Shown piece by piece: positions 16,911 through 25,959 of a stretch of 64,000 bases of DNA. The DNA is taken from the NCBI GenBank assembly GCA_023229795.1, contig JALNYP010000013.1:1-64000 (forward strand), given 5' to 3'. The translations under genes were made by a program, and so were the position numbers. This DNA comes from Syntrophobacterales bacterium (lineage in GTDB: Bacteria; Desulfobacterota; Desulfobaccia; Desulfobaccales; 0-14-0-80-60-11). Position 1 is the first letter of the stretch. Each line of letters opens with the position of its first letter. The notes under the pieces were generated by a model. That model was given only the letters and a program-made list of their open reading frames with translations. It had not been told where the DNA came from and searched no databases.

Positions 16911-19900
16911 ATGGATAACCGGAGTGAGGAAAAAGTCGGAGCCATCCTGGTGGCTGGTGGCGGCATCGCCGGGATGCAGGCGAGCCTGGACGCGGCCGCG
17001 GCGGGATTTAAAGTCTATCTGGTGGAGCGGGATATCTCCATCGGCGGGGTCATGGCCCAGTTGGACAAGACTTTCCCCACCAACGATTGCTCCACCTGCC
17101 TGATTTCCCCCAAGCTCATCGAAGTCGCTCAGCACCCGGACATCGAGATTTTGACCCTGGCCGAACTCGAAAAGTTGGAAGGGGAAGCAGGGCATTTTAC
17201 CGTGACTTTGAAGAGAGAGCCCCGCTACATCGACGCCTCCAAGTGCAATTCCTGCGGGGCCTGCGCTGAGGCCTGCCCGGTGGAACTGCATTCCGACTTC
17301 GACGAGGGCCTGGGGAAGCGGCCGGCGGCCTATCGTCATTTCCCCCAGGCGGTGCCCTCCACCTTTGCCATCAAGAAGTACGACCGCGCCCCCTGCGTCC
17401 TTACCTGTCCCGCGTCGGTCAATGTGCAGGGTTACGTGCAGCTTATCAAAATCGGCAAATACCAGGAAGCCGTGAAGCTCATTATGGAACGCCTGCCTTT
17501 GCCCGGGGTCCTGGGGCGGATCTGCCCCCATCCCTGCGAGGATCAATGCCGGCGCCGGGAGCTAGATGAGCCTGTGTCCATTTGCGGCCTCAAGCGCTTT
17601 GCCGCTGACCAGGTAGATCTGAGTGCCATATCCCCGCCTCTGGTAGAAGCCAGGAGCGAGAAGATCGCGGTCATCGGCTCCGGCCCCGCGGGGTTGGCCT
17701 GCGCCTATCACCTGGCTCGGCGAGGTTACCGGCCCACCATTTTCGAGGCCTTGCCTAAGGCCGGGGGCATGCTCCGGGTAGGAATTCCCGACTACCGCCT
17801 GCCCAAGGAGGTGCTGGACCGGGAGATCGACAATATCCTGCGTCTGGGAGTGGAACTCAAGATCAACGCCGCCCTGGGCCGGGATTTCACCTTGGATGGG
17901 CTCTTCGACCAGGGCTATAGAGCGGCTTTTCTGGGGATCGGTTGTCACGCGGGCAAACCTCTGGGGATTCCCGGAGAGGACGCGGACGGCGTCATCCAGG
18001 GAGTGGAGTTTCTGCGGCGGCAAAACCTGGGCGAGCCTTTGACCGTGGGCCGGAGGCTGGCCGTCATCGGGGGCGGCAACGTTGCCATCGACGTGGCCTG
18101 CACCGCGCGCCGCTTGGGGTCGGAGGTGACCATCGTTTACCGTCGCGGCCGTTCGGAGATGCCGGCCTTTGCCCATGAGATCGAGCAGGCCAGGTGCGAG
18201 GGCGTGGAAATCATGTACCTGGCCGCGCCCCTGCAAGTGATGAGCGGCAGGGACGGCAAGGTCACCGGACTGCTTTGCCAGAAAATGGAGTTAGGAGAGC
18301 CCGACGCCTCAGGACGCCGCCAGCCGGTGCCCCTTCCCGATGCGACGTTCGAGCTGCCGGTAGATATGATCGTCCCGGCCATCGGCCAGGAAGCGGCCCG
18401 GGAGCCCCTTAAGGCTTGCGGCGTTAAGTTATCTCGCTGGGGGACCATTGAAGTCAATGAAGTAACTTACGAGACCTCCCGGCCGGGAGTGTTTGCCGCA
18501 GGAGACGTGCACACCGGTCCCTGGATCGCCATCGAGGCGGTGGGCGGGGGCATCGAGGCCGCGGAGTCCATCGACCGCTATCTTAAAGGGGTGGACCTGG
18601 CCGCCGGCCGCACCGAGGGCCAAGAGGCCCACAAGCGTTGGGCCGAGATCCCCAAGGACGCGGCAGGCCGCCCCCGGGAAGTGATGGCGGCCTTGCCCCC
18701 GGAATACACCTGCTCCTGTTTCGACGAGATCGCCCGGGGCTACACCGAAGAACAAGCCCGGAGGGAGGCGGCCCGCTGCCTCAACTGCGGCGGCTGTTCC
18801 GAATGTATGCAGTGCGTGGAAGCCTGTCAGGCCGGGGCTATTGACCACGGACAGGCGCCTCGGACCCAAACCCTGGAAGTGGGCGCGGTGATTTTGGCTC
18901 CCGGGTTCCGGCCTTTCGATGCCCGCCAAAAGCCTGAGTATGGTTACGGCCGCTATCCCAACGTCATAACCTCGTTGGAGTTCGAACGGGTGCTGTCCGC
19001 CACCGGGCCATTCGGCGGGCACGTCCAGCGTCCCAGCGACGGCAAGGAGCCGAAAAAGATCGCCTGGATCCAGTGTGTAGGCTCCCGAGACGCCTCCATC
19101 AGCCGGGAATATTGTTCCTACGTGTGCTGTATGTACGCGGCCAAGCAGGCCATCATTGCCCGGGAGCACGCCCCCGACATTGAGCCCACGATCTTCTTTA
19201 TCGACTTTCGGGCCCAGGGCAAGGGCTTTGACCGCTATTACGAGCGGGCCCGAAGCGACCACGGGGTGCGCCTCATCCGCTCCATGATCTCCCGGGTGGC
19301 CCAGGACCCCCGAACCAATAACCTGGAACTGAATTACGTGGACGAAAACGGGCGCATTGGGACGGAAGAATTTGATCTGGTAGTGCTTTCTGTGGGTTTG
19401 GGTCCGCACCCGGCTACCAGGCAACTGGCGCGAGTCTGTGGGATCGCCACCGATAAATGGGGCTTCGTGGAGAGTCCGCCCTTTAAGATGGTAGAGACCA
19501 GCCGCGCCGGGATCTTTGCTTGCGGGGTCTTTCAATCCCCCAAGGACATCCCCGAGACCGTGGGCCAAGCCTCTGGCGCCGCGGGAGCCGCGGCCACGCT
19601 CCTGAGCGAAGCTCGGGGCACCTTGCTGTCCAAGGCGGTATATCCTCAGGAACGCGATATTTCATCCGAGGCACCCCGCATCGGGGTTTTTGTCTGTCAT
19701 TGCGGTATCAACATCGCCGGGGTGGTAGACGTAGCCCAGGTGACCGACTATGTTAGGAAACTGCCTGGTGTAGTCTATGCCGATCACTACACCTTCACCT
19801 GCGCCACCGATTCACTGGAGGCTATGCGGCAGGTCATAGAGGCACACGGCCTCAACCGGGTGGTGGTAGCCTCCTGCAGTCCCCGGACGCATGAAGCCCT

Positions 19901-21383
19901 GTTCCAGGACAACCTGCGCCAGGCCGGTCTCAACAAGTACCTCTTCGAAATGGCCAACATCCGGGACCAGGACTCCTGGGTGCACCAAAAAAACCCCGGC
20001 CTGGCCACCGAGAAAGCCAAGGAACTGGTGAACATGGCAGTGGCCCGGGCCGCGGTTTTGGAGCCCTTAACCGAAATGCCGTTCCCGGTCAACCAACGGG
20101 CGTTGGTGGTGGGAGGCGGGCTGGCGGGGCTGGTGGCGGCCCTGACCATCGCCGATGCCGGCTATGAGGTTTATCTCCCCGACCTGCAAGAGCGATTCGG
20201 GGGAGGCCTGGACCATGATAGGCGCTATACCCTGGAAGGCCACGCCATCCAACCTTTTTTGTGGGAATTGGTGACCCGGATGGAGACGCATCCCAGAATC
20301 CGCTGGTGGGAACAGGCCCGGATCGTCGGCTTCTCCGGACACCTGGGAAATTTCCGGTGCGAATTGGATTCTCCCCGTGGGAAGTGGTCGGTACACTTTG
20401 GGGCTGTGGTGATCGCCACGGGCGGCCAGGAATGCGCGCCCAACGAATACCTGTACGGGGATGACACCAGAGTTTTGACTCAAATCGAGATGGAGAACCT
20501 GTTAGCGGACTCGCCGGAGGAGTTGGGCGCAGCCCCTACGGTGGTAATGATTCAATGCGTGGGCTCCCGAGAGCCGGAGCATCCCTACTGCAGCCGGGTG
20601 TGCTGCGGCGAGGCCGTCAAAAACGCCTTAAAAATAAAAGAAATCCGGCCTCAAGCCAGGGTTTTCATCCTCTACCGGGACATCCGCACTTACGGCTTGA
20701 AGGAGGTTTACTACAAAAAGGCCCGGAACCTGGGGGTGCAGTTTATCCGGTACGAGCCTTCGCTAAAGCCCGAAGTGAGGCCCGCGGGTGACAGCCTGAT
20801 GGTATCGGTCTTTGATCAAAACCTGAAGGCTGCTATTAATCTAAAAGCTGACTATCTGGCGCTGTCCGCGGCCATCCGGCCCCATCCGGTCGCCAAAGAG
20901 ATCGCCGGCCTCATGAAGCTGCCCCTGGATGCCGACGGCTTCTTCATGGAAGCCCACCTGAAACTACGGCCTCTGGACTTCGCGGTCAACGGCATCTTTC
21001 TCTGCGGCCTGGCTCACAGTCCCAAGTTCATTGAGGAGTCCATCGCCCAGGCCCAGGGGGCCGCAGCCCGGGTAATGGGGGTCCTGGCCCAGGAAGTGAT
21101 GTATGTGGGCGGCGCGGTGGCGGTGGTTGATCCCCAAAAATGCGCCATCTGCCTTACCTGTGTGCGCACCTGCCCTTTCGGAGTGCCCCGGGTGGACCCC
21201 GCCGAAGGCGTCGTTACCATCGACCCCGCCGCCTGCCAGGGATGCGGCAGTTGCGCCAGCGCCTGCCCTCGGAAGGCCATCGAGGTGATGCATCATCGGG
21301 ATAAGCAATTTCTTTCCAAAATTGGCGCTATTCGAAAATCTGATTCTATAATGCATCAAAAGGCTGGAACCACATCTACCTGA
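16911..21383 (+). CDS. hdrA: HdrA-like FAD/Fe-S electron-bifurcation protein with GltD-like insertion and second HdrA unit
   Basis: 1490 residues, far longer than the usual HdrA (650-1000). Order: N-terminal FAD fold (VAGGGIAGMQASLDAAAAG) and the HdrA block FPTNDCSTCLISPKL; CNSCGACAEACP near 111; a GltD-like NAD(P)H/FAD module at about 160-595 (CGLKRFAADQVD, IGSGPAGLACAYHLARRGY, VIGGGNVAIDVACTARRLG); an Fe-S insert (CLNCGGCSECMQCVEACQ) and HdrA C-half (IQCVGSRDASISREYCSYVC); then from about 923 a second HdrA unit with CHCGINIAG, and two C-terminal [4Fe-4S] motifs (CAICLTCVRTCP, CQGCGSCASACP). ATG 16911 follows a G-run; TTG 16896 is less likely. Likely moves electrons between NAD(P)H, ferredoxin and a disulfide partner; no HdrB/C is nearby. 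Confidence 0.9.
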   Translation: MDNRSEEKVGAILVAGGGIAGMQASLDAAAAGFKVYLVERDISIGGVMAQLDKTFPTNDCSTCLISPKLIEVAQHPDIEILTLAELEKLEGEAGHFTVTLKREPRYIDASKCNSCGACAEACPVELHSDFDEGLGKRPAAYRHFPQAVPSTFAIKKYDRAPCVLTCPASVNVQGYVQLIKIGKYQEAVKLIMERLPLPGVLGRICPHPCEDQCRRRELDEPVSICGLKRFAADQVDLSAISPPLVEARSEKIAVIGSGPAGLACAYHLARRGYRPTIFEALPKAGGMLRVGIPDYRLPKEVLDREIDNILRLGVELKINAALGRDFTLDGLFDQGYRAAFLGIGCHAGKPLGIPGEDADGVIQGVEFLRRQNLGEPLTVGRRLAVIGGGNVAIDVACTARRLGSEVTIVYRRGRSEMPAFAHEIEQARCEGVEIMYLAAPLQVMSGRDGKVTGLLCQKMELGEPDASGRRQPVPLPDATFELPVDMIVPAIGQEAAREPLKACGVKLSRWGTIEVNEVTYETSRPGVFAAGDVHTGPWIAIEAVGGGIEAAESIDRYLKGVDLAAGRTEGQEAHKRWAEIPKDAAGRPREVMAALPPEYTCSCFDEIARGYTEEQARREAARCLNCGGCSECMQCVEACQAGAIDHGQAPRTQTLEVGAVILAPGFRPFDARQKPEYGYGRYPNVITSLEFERVLSATGPFGGHVQRPSDGKEPKKIAWIQCVGSRDASISREYCSYVCCMYAAKQAIIAREHAPDIEPTIFFIDFRAQGKGFDRYYERARSDHGVRLIRSMISRVAQDPRTNNLELNYVDENGRIGTEEFDLVVLSVGLGPHPATRQLARVCGIATDKWGFVESPPFKMVETSRAGIFACGVFQSPKDIPETVGQASGAAGAAATLLSEARGTLLSKAVYPQERDISSEAPRIGVFVCHCGINIAGVVDVAQVTDYVRKLPGVVYADHYTFTCATDSLEAMRQVIEAHGLNRVVVASCSPRTHEALFQDNLRQAGLNKYLFEMANIRDQDSWVHQKNPGLATEKAKELVNMAVARAAVLEPLTEMPFPVNQRALVVGGGLAGLVAALTIADAGYEVYLPDLQERFGGGLDHDRRYTLEGHAIQPFLWELVTRMETHPRIRWWEQARIVGFSGHLGNFRCELDSPRGKWSVHFGAVVIATGGQECAPNEYLYGDDTRVLTQIEMENLLADSPEELGAAPTVVMIQCVGSREPEHPYCSRVCCGEAVKNALKIKEIRPQARVFILYRDIRTYGLKEVYYKKARNLGVQFIRYEPSLKPEVRPAGDSLMVSVFDQNLKAAINLKADYLALSAAIRPHPVAKEIAGLMKLPLDADGFFMEAHLKLRPLDFAVNGIFLCGLAHSPKFIEESIAQAQGAAARVMGVLAQEVMYVGGAVAVVDPQKCAICLTCVRTCPFGVPRVDPAEGVVTIDPAACQGCGSCASACPRKAIEVMHHRDKQFLSKIGAIRKSDSIMHQKAGTTST

Positions 21384-21500
21384 AAGTCTCGCTACTTATC
21401 CTCCCACGTCTGGGGATAGTGTCCTCCCGCTCTTGCTGGAGGCATCACTATTGCAGGCAGGTTAGGCCCTTAGTCTCATATAACCGGTCGTGATATCAAC

Positions 21501-21863
21501 CTACCGGAATACACTTACATTGGGTCCCATTGCCGGTCGGGTATCGCCGCGTTTAAATTTTTCCAGAGCTTGGCGTACCGTCCCCTGGGTATCAAGGATT
21601 ACCTTAACACCGGCCGCGGTTAATTCCTCAAAGGCCTTGGGGCCGCATTTACCCGTCATCACGGTGTGAATATTCTTTCGCACCAAGTTTAGAGCCGTAG
21701 TCTTCCCGATCATTTGTTGGGAAGAAAGGCTCGGCGTGTTATCCAGGGGTTCCCATTCCAAGGTGTCAGGGTCTGCCAGGATAAAAAACCGGGAGCGTCC
21801 AAATAGGGGCTCCACCTTCGCATCCAGACTTTGGCTGGCGGCACTGATAGCGATGGTCTTCAT
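21501..21863 (-). CDS. NifX/ORP-like protein
   Basis: 120 residues (MKTIAISAASQSLDAKVEPL) with FGRSRFFILADPDTLEWEPL and TVMTGKCGPKAFEELTAAGV, ending GPNVSVFR. Closely parallels the 120-residue protein at 11431, so they are paralogues. It lies 118 bp beyond hdrA and converges with it. No sigma-54 promoter seen upstream. Function: probable metal-cluster binding; client unknown. Confidence 0.87.
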   Translation of the reverse strand: MKTIAISAASQSLDAKVEPLFGRSRFFILADPDTLEWEPLDNTPSLSSQQMIGKTTALNLVRKNIHTVMTGKCGPKAFEELTAAGVKVILDTQGTVRQALEKFKRGDTRPAMGPNVSVFR

Positions 21864-21951
21864 GGTTCCTCCTATACATCGTCCTCGATGAAGTGGTGAC
21901 TAAGGGCCTAATTCAATCACTACTTCGAGCGGAAAATCATCTTGCTTACCA

Positions 21952-22449
21952 TTACGCGCAGTAAGAGACCAGGCTCAAGACCTCCCAATCTTGATAAGGC
22001 GCTAGGATGCAAGCATACACGCCGATATCCATAACTTCCTTGATAAGCTCCCGATGCGCCTGGTCACGGAGATGCTCCTTATCACAGAAATTAATGATGC
22101 GGCAACGCGGGCAAGAAACCTTAATCTTTGAGAGGATCCTGGTGCCATAATTGGTCACGGCCCGGCAGTCGATCAAGATGATGGCAAACTTTTTTTCCTT
22201 GAGGGAGTGGAGCAATTCTGCCGAATCCGTCATCAAGAACGGAAAATAATTATTTTCCGCTAACAGACCGGACAGGTAATCCCGGGTTTGGCTATTACCA
22301 ACCAGCATCAGGATGGGGGTCCGCTTATGCTTGGCGATCGGTTTCTCCCTGAGATTGTGGCGCTCTGGTTGATAAAGCTTTCCGGTTATTCTCGGCCCCT
22401 GCAGGAAAAGTTCGGCAAATCTGTTCGAAAGGGAGAAGAAACCGGGCAT
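21952..22449 (-). CDS. Receiver-like domain protein, degenerate
   Basis: 165 residues. From about 45 the fold resembles a response-regulator receiver: PILMLVGNSQTRDYLSGLLA, then FAIILIDCRAVTNYGTRILS, where D sits in the usual phospho-Asp position, and VYACILAPYQDWEVL at the end. The acidic pair at the first strand is missing (VGN rather than DD), and no output domain is present. Stand-alone or degenerate receiver; partner unknown. Alternatively starts at an internal Met near residue 48. Confidence 0.6.
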   Translation of the reverse strand: MPGFFSLSNRFAELFLQGPRITGKLYQPERHNLREKPIAKHKRTPILMLVGNSQTRDYLSGLLAENNYFPFLMTDSAELLHSLKEKKFAIILIDCRAVTNYGTRILSKIKVSCPRCRIINFCDKEHLRDQAHRELIKEVMDIGVYACILAPYQDWEVLSLVSYCA

Positions 22450-22470
22450 AAGGCTAGACCCTCTGAAGTT

Positions 22471-22499
22471 AAAAGCCCCACGACAGACTGTCGTGGGGC
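22471..22499 (-). terminator. Strong hairpin terminator
   Basis: GCCCCACGACAG and its exact reverse complement are separated by one base, followed on the minus strand by TTTT. It lies 142 nt past the stop of the 22642 gene. Beyond it on the same strand is the receiver-like gene. Confidence 0.75.
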
Positions 22500-22641
22500 C
22501 AGGAACGTGAAACCGCGTAAGGAGGAAAAAGCTGTCCGATGACTCTTTCTCTTAAGCAGTTAATCTATGCAAATTCTAAGCCAAATATAATTTTTGGTTA
22601 ACTACTTAAAATATTATCAGAAATCATATTGGAATTTTTAT

Positions 22642-22866
22642 CTATCTCTTAGTGAATGTATGAAATACGACCCGGCACTGAGAGACCGCGATTTTAGTCT
22701 CCTGATGGCTCAACAATTCCACCTGGCCCTCGTCCATCCTGGCGCCGCACAAGGGGCAAGAGGCTGGGGCGGCCACTTTACGGACCATCTCCCAGGCGTC
22801 CGCCGGGGCCGGTTCCCGCCAGGAGTGCTCGCAATTCAAGCATTGGAAGGCAGCATACCAGGTCAC
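22642..22866 (-). CDS. Small zinc-ribbon protein
   Basis: 74 residues: FQCLNCEHSWREP then ASCPLCGARMDEGQVELLSH, two CxxC pairs as in zinc ribbons or rubredoxin-like sites. Starts with ATGA overlap on the preceding gene, so it is translationally coupled. Third member of an apparent operon 24424-22642 with a metallo-beta-lactamase/TPR protein. Function unknown. Confidence 0.7.
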   Translation of the reverse strand: MTWYAAFQCLNCEHSWREPAPADAWEMVRKVAAPASCPLCGARMDEGQVELLSHQETKIAVSQCRVVFHTFTKR

Positions 22867-23105
22867 TCTTGCCCATCATCCTTTTCCTTGTCCCATACTC
22901 CCAGGGGATAGCGGAAACCGATCTGGAACTGGGCCAAGGCCAATAATTGGATAATCTCTTTGGGATTCCCATAAAAAAAGACTTCTTCCGAGCGGTCAGC
23001 GAACTTGGCGGCCACGACGATCTGCTCCACCGGCAACATATTGAGGGCATGAAGGGCTTTTTCGATGGCCTCTCTTTCGCGATCCAACCGGAGAATTTTT
23101 CCCAT
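22863..23105 (-). CDS. Unknown small protein (80 residues)
   Basis: MGKILRLDREREAIEKALHA start, then NMLPVEQIVVAAKFADRSEE and FFYGNPKEIIQLLALAQFQI. Mixed alpha/beta; no motif I recognise. Coupled by 4 nt to the zinc-ribbon gene and 83 nt after the MBL/TPR gene. Confidence 0.55.
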   Translation of the reverse strand: MGKILRLDREREAIEKALHALNMLPVEQIVVAAKFADRSEEVFFYGNPKEIIQLLALAQFQIGFRYPLGVWDKEKDDGQE

Positions 23106-23188
23106 GGTCGCCTTCGCCCCCTTTGACGGGCCGTAGCCATTTTCGGGTGGTTCTCTGTATTTGCTGGCTAAATTGGTTCCGGTTTTGT

Positions 23189-24424
23189 TCAGGCTGAAGC
23201 CATCGGCTTGGCGGCAAATTCCTGTTTTATCCTTCGAGCAAACTCCCTTTGGAAGATCTCGATGTCCAGGGCCTCATCATACCGACCGCTGAAATACAAA
23301 GCCATGCCCTTGTAAATCTGGGCCTCCTGGAAGTCCGGATTAACGGCCAGGGCCAGGTCAAAATAGGGGATGCTTTCCAGGTAGCGGCCCAGCCCCAATA
23401 AGGCATGCCCTTTGGCTGTCAGGGCATAAATGTTGGGATTATCATGGGCTAAGACCTGATCCAAGAGGGTGAGAGACTCTTCACAGCGGCCCATGTCCGT
23501 CAAACAATAGGCCTTCAATTGCATGGCCGTAAAGTTATCCGGCTGCCGGCTCAGTTCCCGGTCACAGCAAAAAACTGCCTCTTCCAAGAGCCCTTTGGAT
23601 ACCAGGGCCTTGGCGCCGTCGATCCAGGGTATCTCTTTCTCCACCCCGATGATCTTCAGCATCAGGCTTTCGTAGGTCTGTTCCACCACCCTATTGCCCA
23701 GAGAGGCCACGGGTATCCCATGCCCCGGAAGCAGGTTGGCAATGTCTTTCTTGAGCAGGGCCTTGACCCCGACGAGGTAGTGGTCCAGGCGGCCCCCGGC
23801 ATTGGCGTCGGGTTCGGCCATGGCGTGGGGTAAGGCGATATCACCGGTAAACGCAGTTTGGCTTTCGGCGTGATAGAAGGATAGGCCGTCAATGGTATGG
23901 CCAGGAGTGTAAATTACTTCCCAGGCCTCGCCGCACAAATCCAGGGTCTCGCCGCCCTGGAGCTCGGTCACCCGGCAGCCGAACTTCTGCACCGTGTCTT
24001 TGAGCTCTTGGGGGCTGTCTTTGTGCAGGATCAGCTCGAAGCCCCCGCTCTCGGCGATATTCGGATAGGCCCGCAGCAGCTCGAAGGCGCCCATGGAATG
24101 GTCTCGGTGGCCGTGGGTCAAAACGATCTTCTTGATGTCTTCGGGCCGGCAGCCGAGTTTGAACAGGTCCATGAATCCGGTGTAATCATTGCCGGGGTCC
24201 ACGAGGGTGACATAATCGCCTTTGATTACATAAATATTGGAGGAGTAATCATAGCCCAACAGGAAGAGGAAATTCTCGAAGAACGGGTCCGCAGAATTAA
24301 ACACCTCGGCCAGGGTCAGCCAGCCTGGGTGTTGAGGTTCCTGTTCCGGCGCTTCTTCTTCAGGTGATGGTCCCCCGCCTGCCTGGGACTCCCGGTGGTC
24401 CTCGTCGTAGGCTGCTTTCGTCAT
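23189..24424 (-). CDS. Metallo-beta-lactamase-fold hydrolase with C-terminal TPRs
   Basis: 411 residues. MBL core at about 30-240 with THGHRDHSMGAF (HxHxDH), YTPGHTIDGLSFY and LLPGHGIPVASL, giving a binuclear metal site. Residues 280-400 are TPR-like repeats (AKGHALLGLGRYLESIPYFD; KGMALYFSGRYDEALDI). The ferric or zinc site cannot be told. TPRs suggest it acts in a protein complex, perhaps with the two small proteins downstream. Confidence 0.85.
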   Translation of the reverse strand: MTKAAYDEDHRESQAGGGPSPEEEAPEQEPQHPGWLTLAEVFNSADPFFENFLFLLGYDYSSNIYVIKGDYVTLVDPGNDYTGFMDLFKLGCRPEDIKKIVLTHGHRDHSMGAFELLRAYPNIAESGGFELILHKDSPQELKDTVQKFGCRVTELQGGETLDLCGEAWEVIYTPGHTIDGLSFYHAESQTAFTGDIALPHAMAEPDANAGGRLDHYLVGVKALLKKDIANLLPGHGIPVASLGNRVVEQTYESLMLKIIGVEKEIPWIDGAKALVSKGLLEEAVFCCDRELSRQPDNFTAMQLKAYCLTDMGRCEESLTLLDQVLAHDNPNIYALTAKGHALLGLGRYLESIPYFDLALAVNPDFQEAQIYKGMALYFSGRYDEALDIEIFQREFARRIKQEFAAKPMASA

Positions 24425-24526
24425 AGTGTCTCACTTTGCCTGTTTTGTTGGTCGGTTAGCTCTTGATTCCTTGCGGCTTCAAGGCCGTGTGTGGTAAAAA
24501 AGAGCAGCTTAGGAAAGTCAAATCCT

Positions 24527-24943
24527 ATGAACTGCCCCGAGTGCGGTAAAGCATTAGATCCGGAGCACCATGGCGACCTGGTCTGTGACGGCCAAATCTG
24601 GTGTAACGGCTGCCAGCGTTATGACGACCGGCTCATGGAAGTCCTGAGCTTCCCGGACCTGGAAGCCTGGACCCGGCGGCTCTGCCGGGCTTTTAACCAG
24701 GAGCCGGTTCATCTTAGGCATGACCCGGATTACCTGCCCGACCCCAAAAAGTACTGGGACGGCGCCACCTTTCTCCTGGCTGAAGCCTTCCACGAACCTC
24801 GCTGTATTATGCTTTATCCGCCGGGCCAACGGCTCATGACCTTATGCCACGAACTGGCCCATCTCTTTACGGGCCAGGACCACACCGAGGTGTGGGCCCG
24901 GACCTTTGCAGAGCTGGTTGCTTGGGTCAAAGTTCGGGTTTAG
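24527..24943 (+). CDS. Zinc-ribbon metallopeptidase-like protein (HELAH)
   Basis: 138 residues from ATG 24527. N-terminal zinc ribbon MNCPECGKALDPEH with WCNGCQRYDD, and C-terminal MTLCHELAHLFTGQDHTEVW, containing the HExxH zinc-protease motif and a downstream Glu. Divergent from the MBL operon. Minimal HExxH proteins of this type lack known substrates; may be a metalloprotease or a regulatory protein. The 169 bases after it hold nothing I can assign. Confidence 0.75.
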   Translation: MNCPECGKALDPEHHGDLVCDGQIWCNGCQRYDDRLMEVLSFPDLEAWTRRLCRAFNQEPVHLRHDPDYLPDPKKYWDGATFLLAEAFHEPRCIMLYPPGQRLMTLCHELAHLFTGQDHTEVWARTFAELVAWVKVRV

Positions 24944-25112
24944 GGTCCCCTGAGCCCCACCTCAAGAATCCTCCTCACCCTGGGAACTCCGGCCTGGAAA
25001 GTTGCGGTGCAACCACTGCCGGGGCCTCTCTTGGAAACGGCCCCGAAAATCCCCCACAGGGCCCGGAAATCTGATGACTCCGGGACCCTGCAGGAAGAAA
25101 GGCGGGACACCT

Positions 25113-25538
25113 TTAGGGTGCGATATAGTCTGCGGTGTAGCCCAGTTTCATTTTGTCCATGGGCCACATCTTGGTGCTCTCTTTTTCTGCACCGGACCAG
25201 ACCGGTTGGCCGTTGATCTCCTCGATGAGCACCTCGATGAAATGGAACTCCGTGAGTTCGTATTTGACGATGACCTCACCGGGCAGCAACACGGCCAACC
25301 CCGATTCCTTGGAGAAGTTCCAATGGAACGCCTCATTGGGTTCGTGGGTCAACTTCCCGGTCTTACCGCCATAAACTTTCAAAAGTTTGCCGGCGATATG
25401 ATCATTGGGTTTCACATTGAATTCTTCATATAACTCGTCGGGAATGTGCCACCACAGGGCGCGAAACCCGGTCTTGACATAGCCCCTGACGAGCATGGGG
25501 TCGAATCCGCAGACACCAACGCGGCATTTTGCTGGCAT
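25113..25538 (-). CDS. Unknown protein, last gene of the CoA-transferase operon
   Basis: 141 residues (MPAKCRVGVCGFDPMLVRGY). Beta-rich with conserved-looking aromatic stretches (FRALWWHIPDELYEEF, NEAFHWNFSKESG, EFHFIEVLIEEINGQ). Starts after AAGGAG with good spacing. Gap of 87 nt after the preceding gene. No family recognised. Its presence in the operon suggests a subunit or assembly factor. Confidence 0.6.
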   Translation of the reverse strand: MPAKCRVGVCGFDPMLVRGYVKTGFRALWWHIPDELYEEFNVKPNDHIAGKLLKVYGGKTGKLTHEPNEAFHWNFSKESGLAVLLPGEVIVKYELTEFHFIEVLIEEINGQPVWSGAEKESTKMWPMDKMKLGYTADYIAP

Positions 25539-25625
25539 GCTTACTCTCCTTTTTGATGAAATCCCAGTTTGGGCCGATTTTTTCGCCTGGGCCGAAGGAG
25601 TCTGACCCAGGTGGAAAAATCTCCC

Positions 25626-25958
25626 TTACTCTTGCCAAACCACTTTGGTTTTTAGGATCAATTTTTGCCATACCCCCGGCTCCACCGGTGGCGTCTCCAG
25701 CTCCTGAATCAATCGCCGCAGATCATCCACCTGCCCATAACAACTGGTCAGGAACTCTTCCGCCTCCGGTTGGGTGAGATGCTCGCATTGAAACAACCTG
25801 CGGAGGTATGGGGAGATGTACGTGGTAATCTCCTCCTGGAACTCTTCCACCAGGAAGTCATTGTTGCCGTCCGGCGTGGCGTCCCCCAGATAGGTCCGCT
25901 TCCAGTTGAGCACCATCATTTCCATGGCTTTGAGTTCGTTGCGGACGTTATCCTCCAT
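25626..25958 (-). CDS. Unknown helical protein in the CoA-transferase operon
   Basis: 110 residues, predominantly helical (MEDNVRNELKAMEMMVLNWK; LVEEFQEEITTYISPYLRRL). Resembles the helical-bundle adaptor size class; no catalytic motif. Stop of the preceding gene is one base away from its start, so translation is coupled. Not recognised. Confidence 0.6.
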   Translation of the reverse strand: MEDNVRNELKAMEMMVLNWKRTYLGDATPDGNNDFLVEEFQEEITTYISPYLRRLFQCEHLTQPEAEEFLTSCYGQVDDLRRLIQELETPPVEPGVWQKLILKTKVVWQE

Positions 25959-25959
25959 A

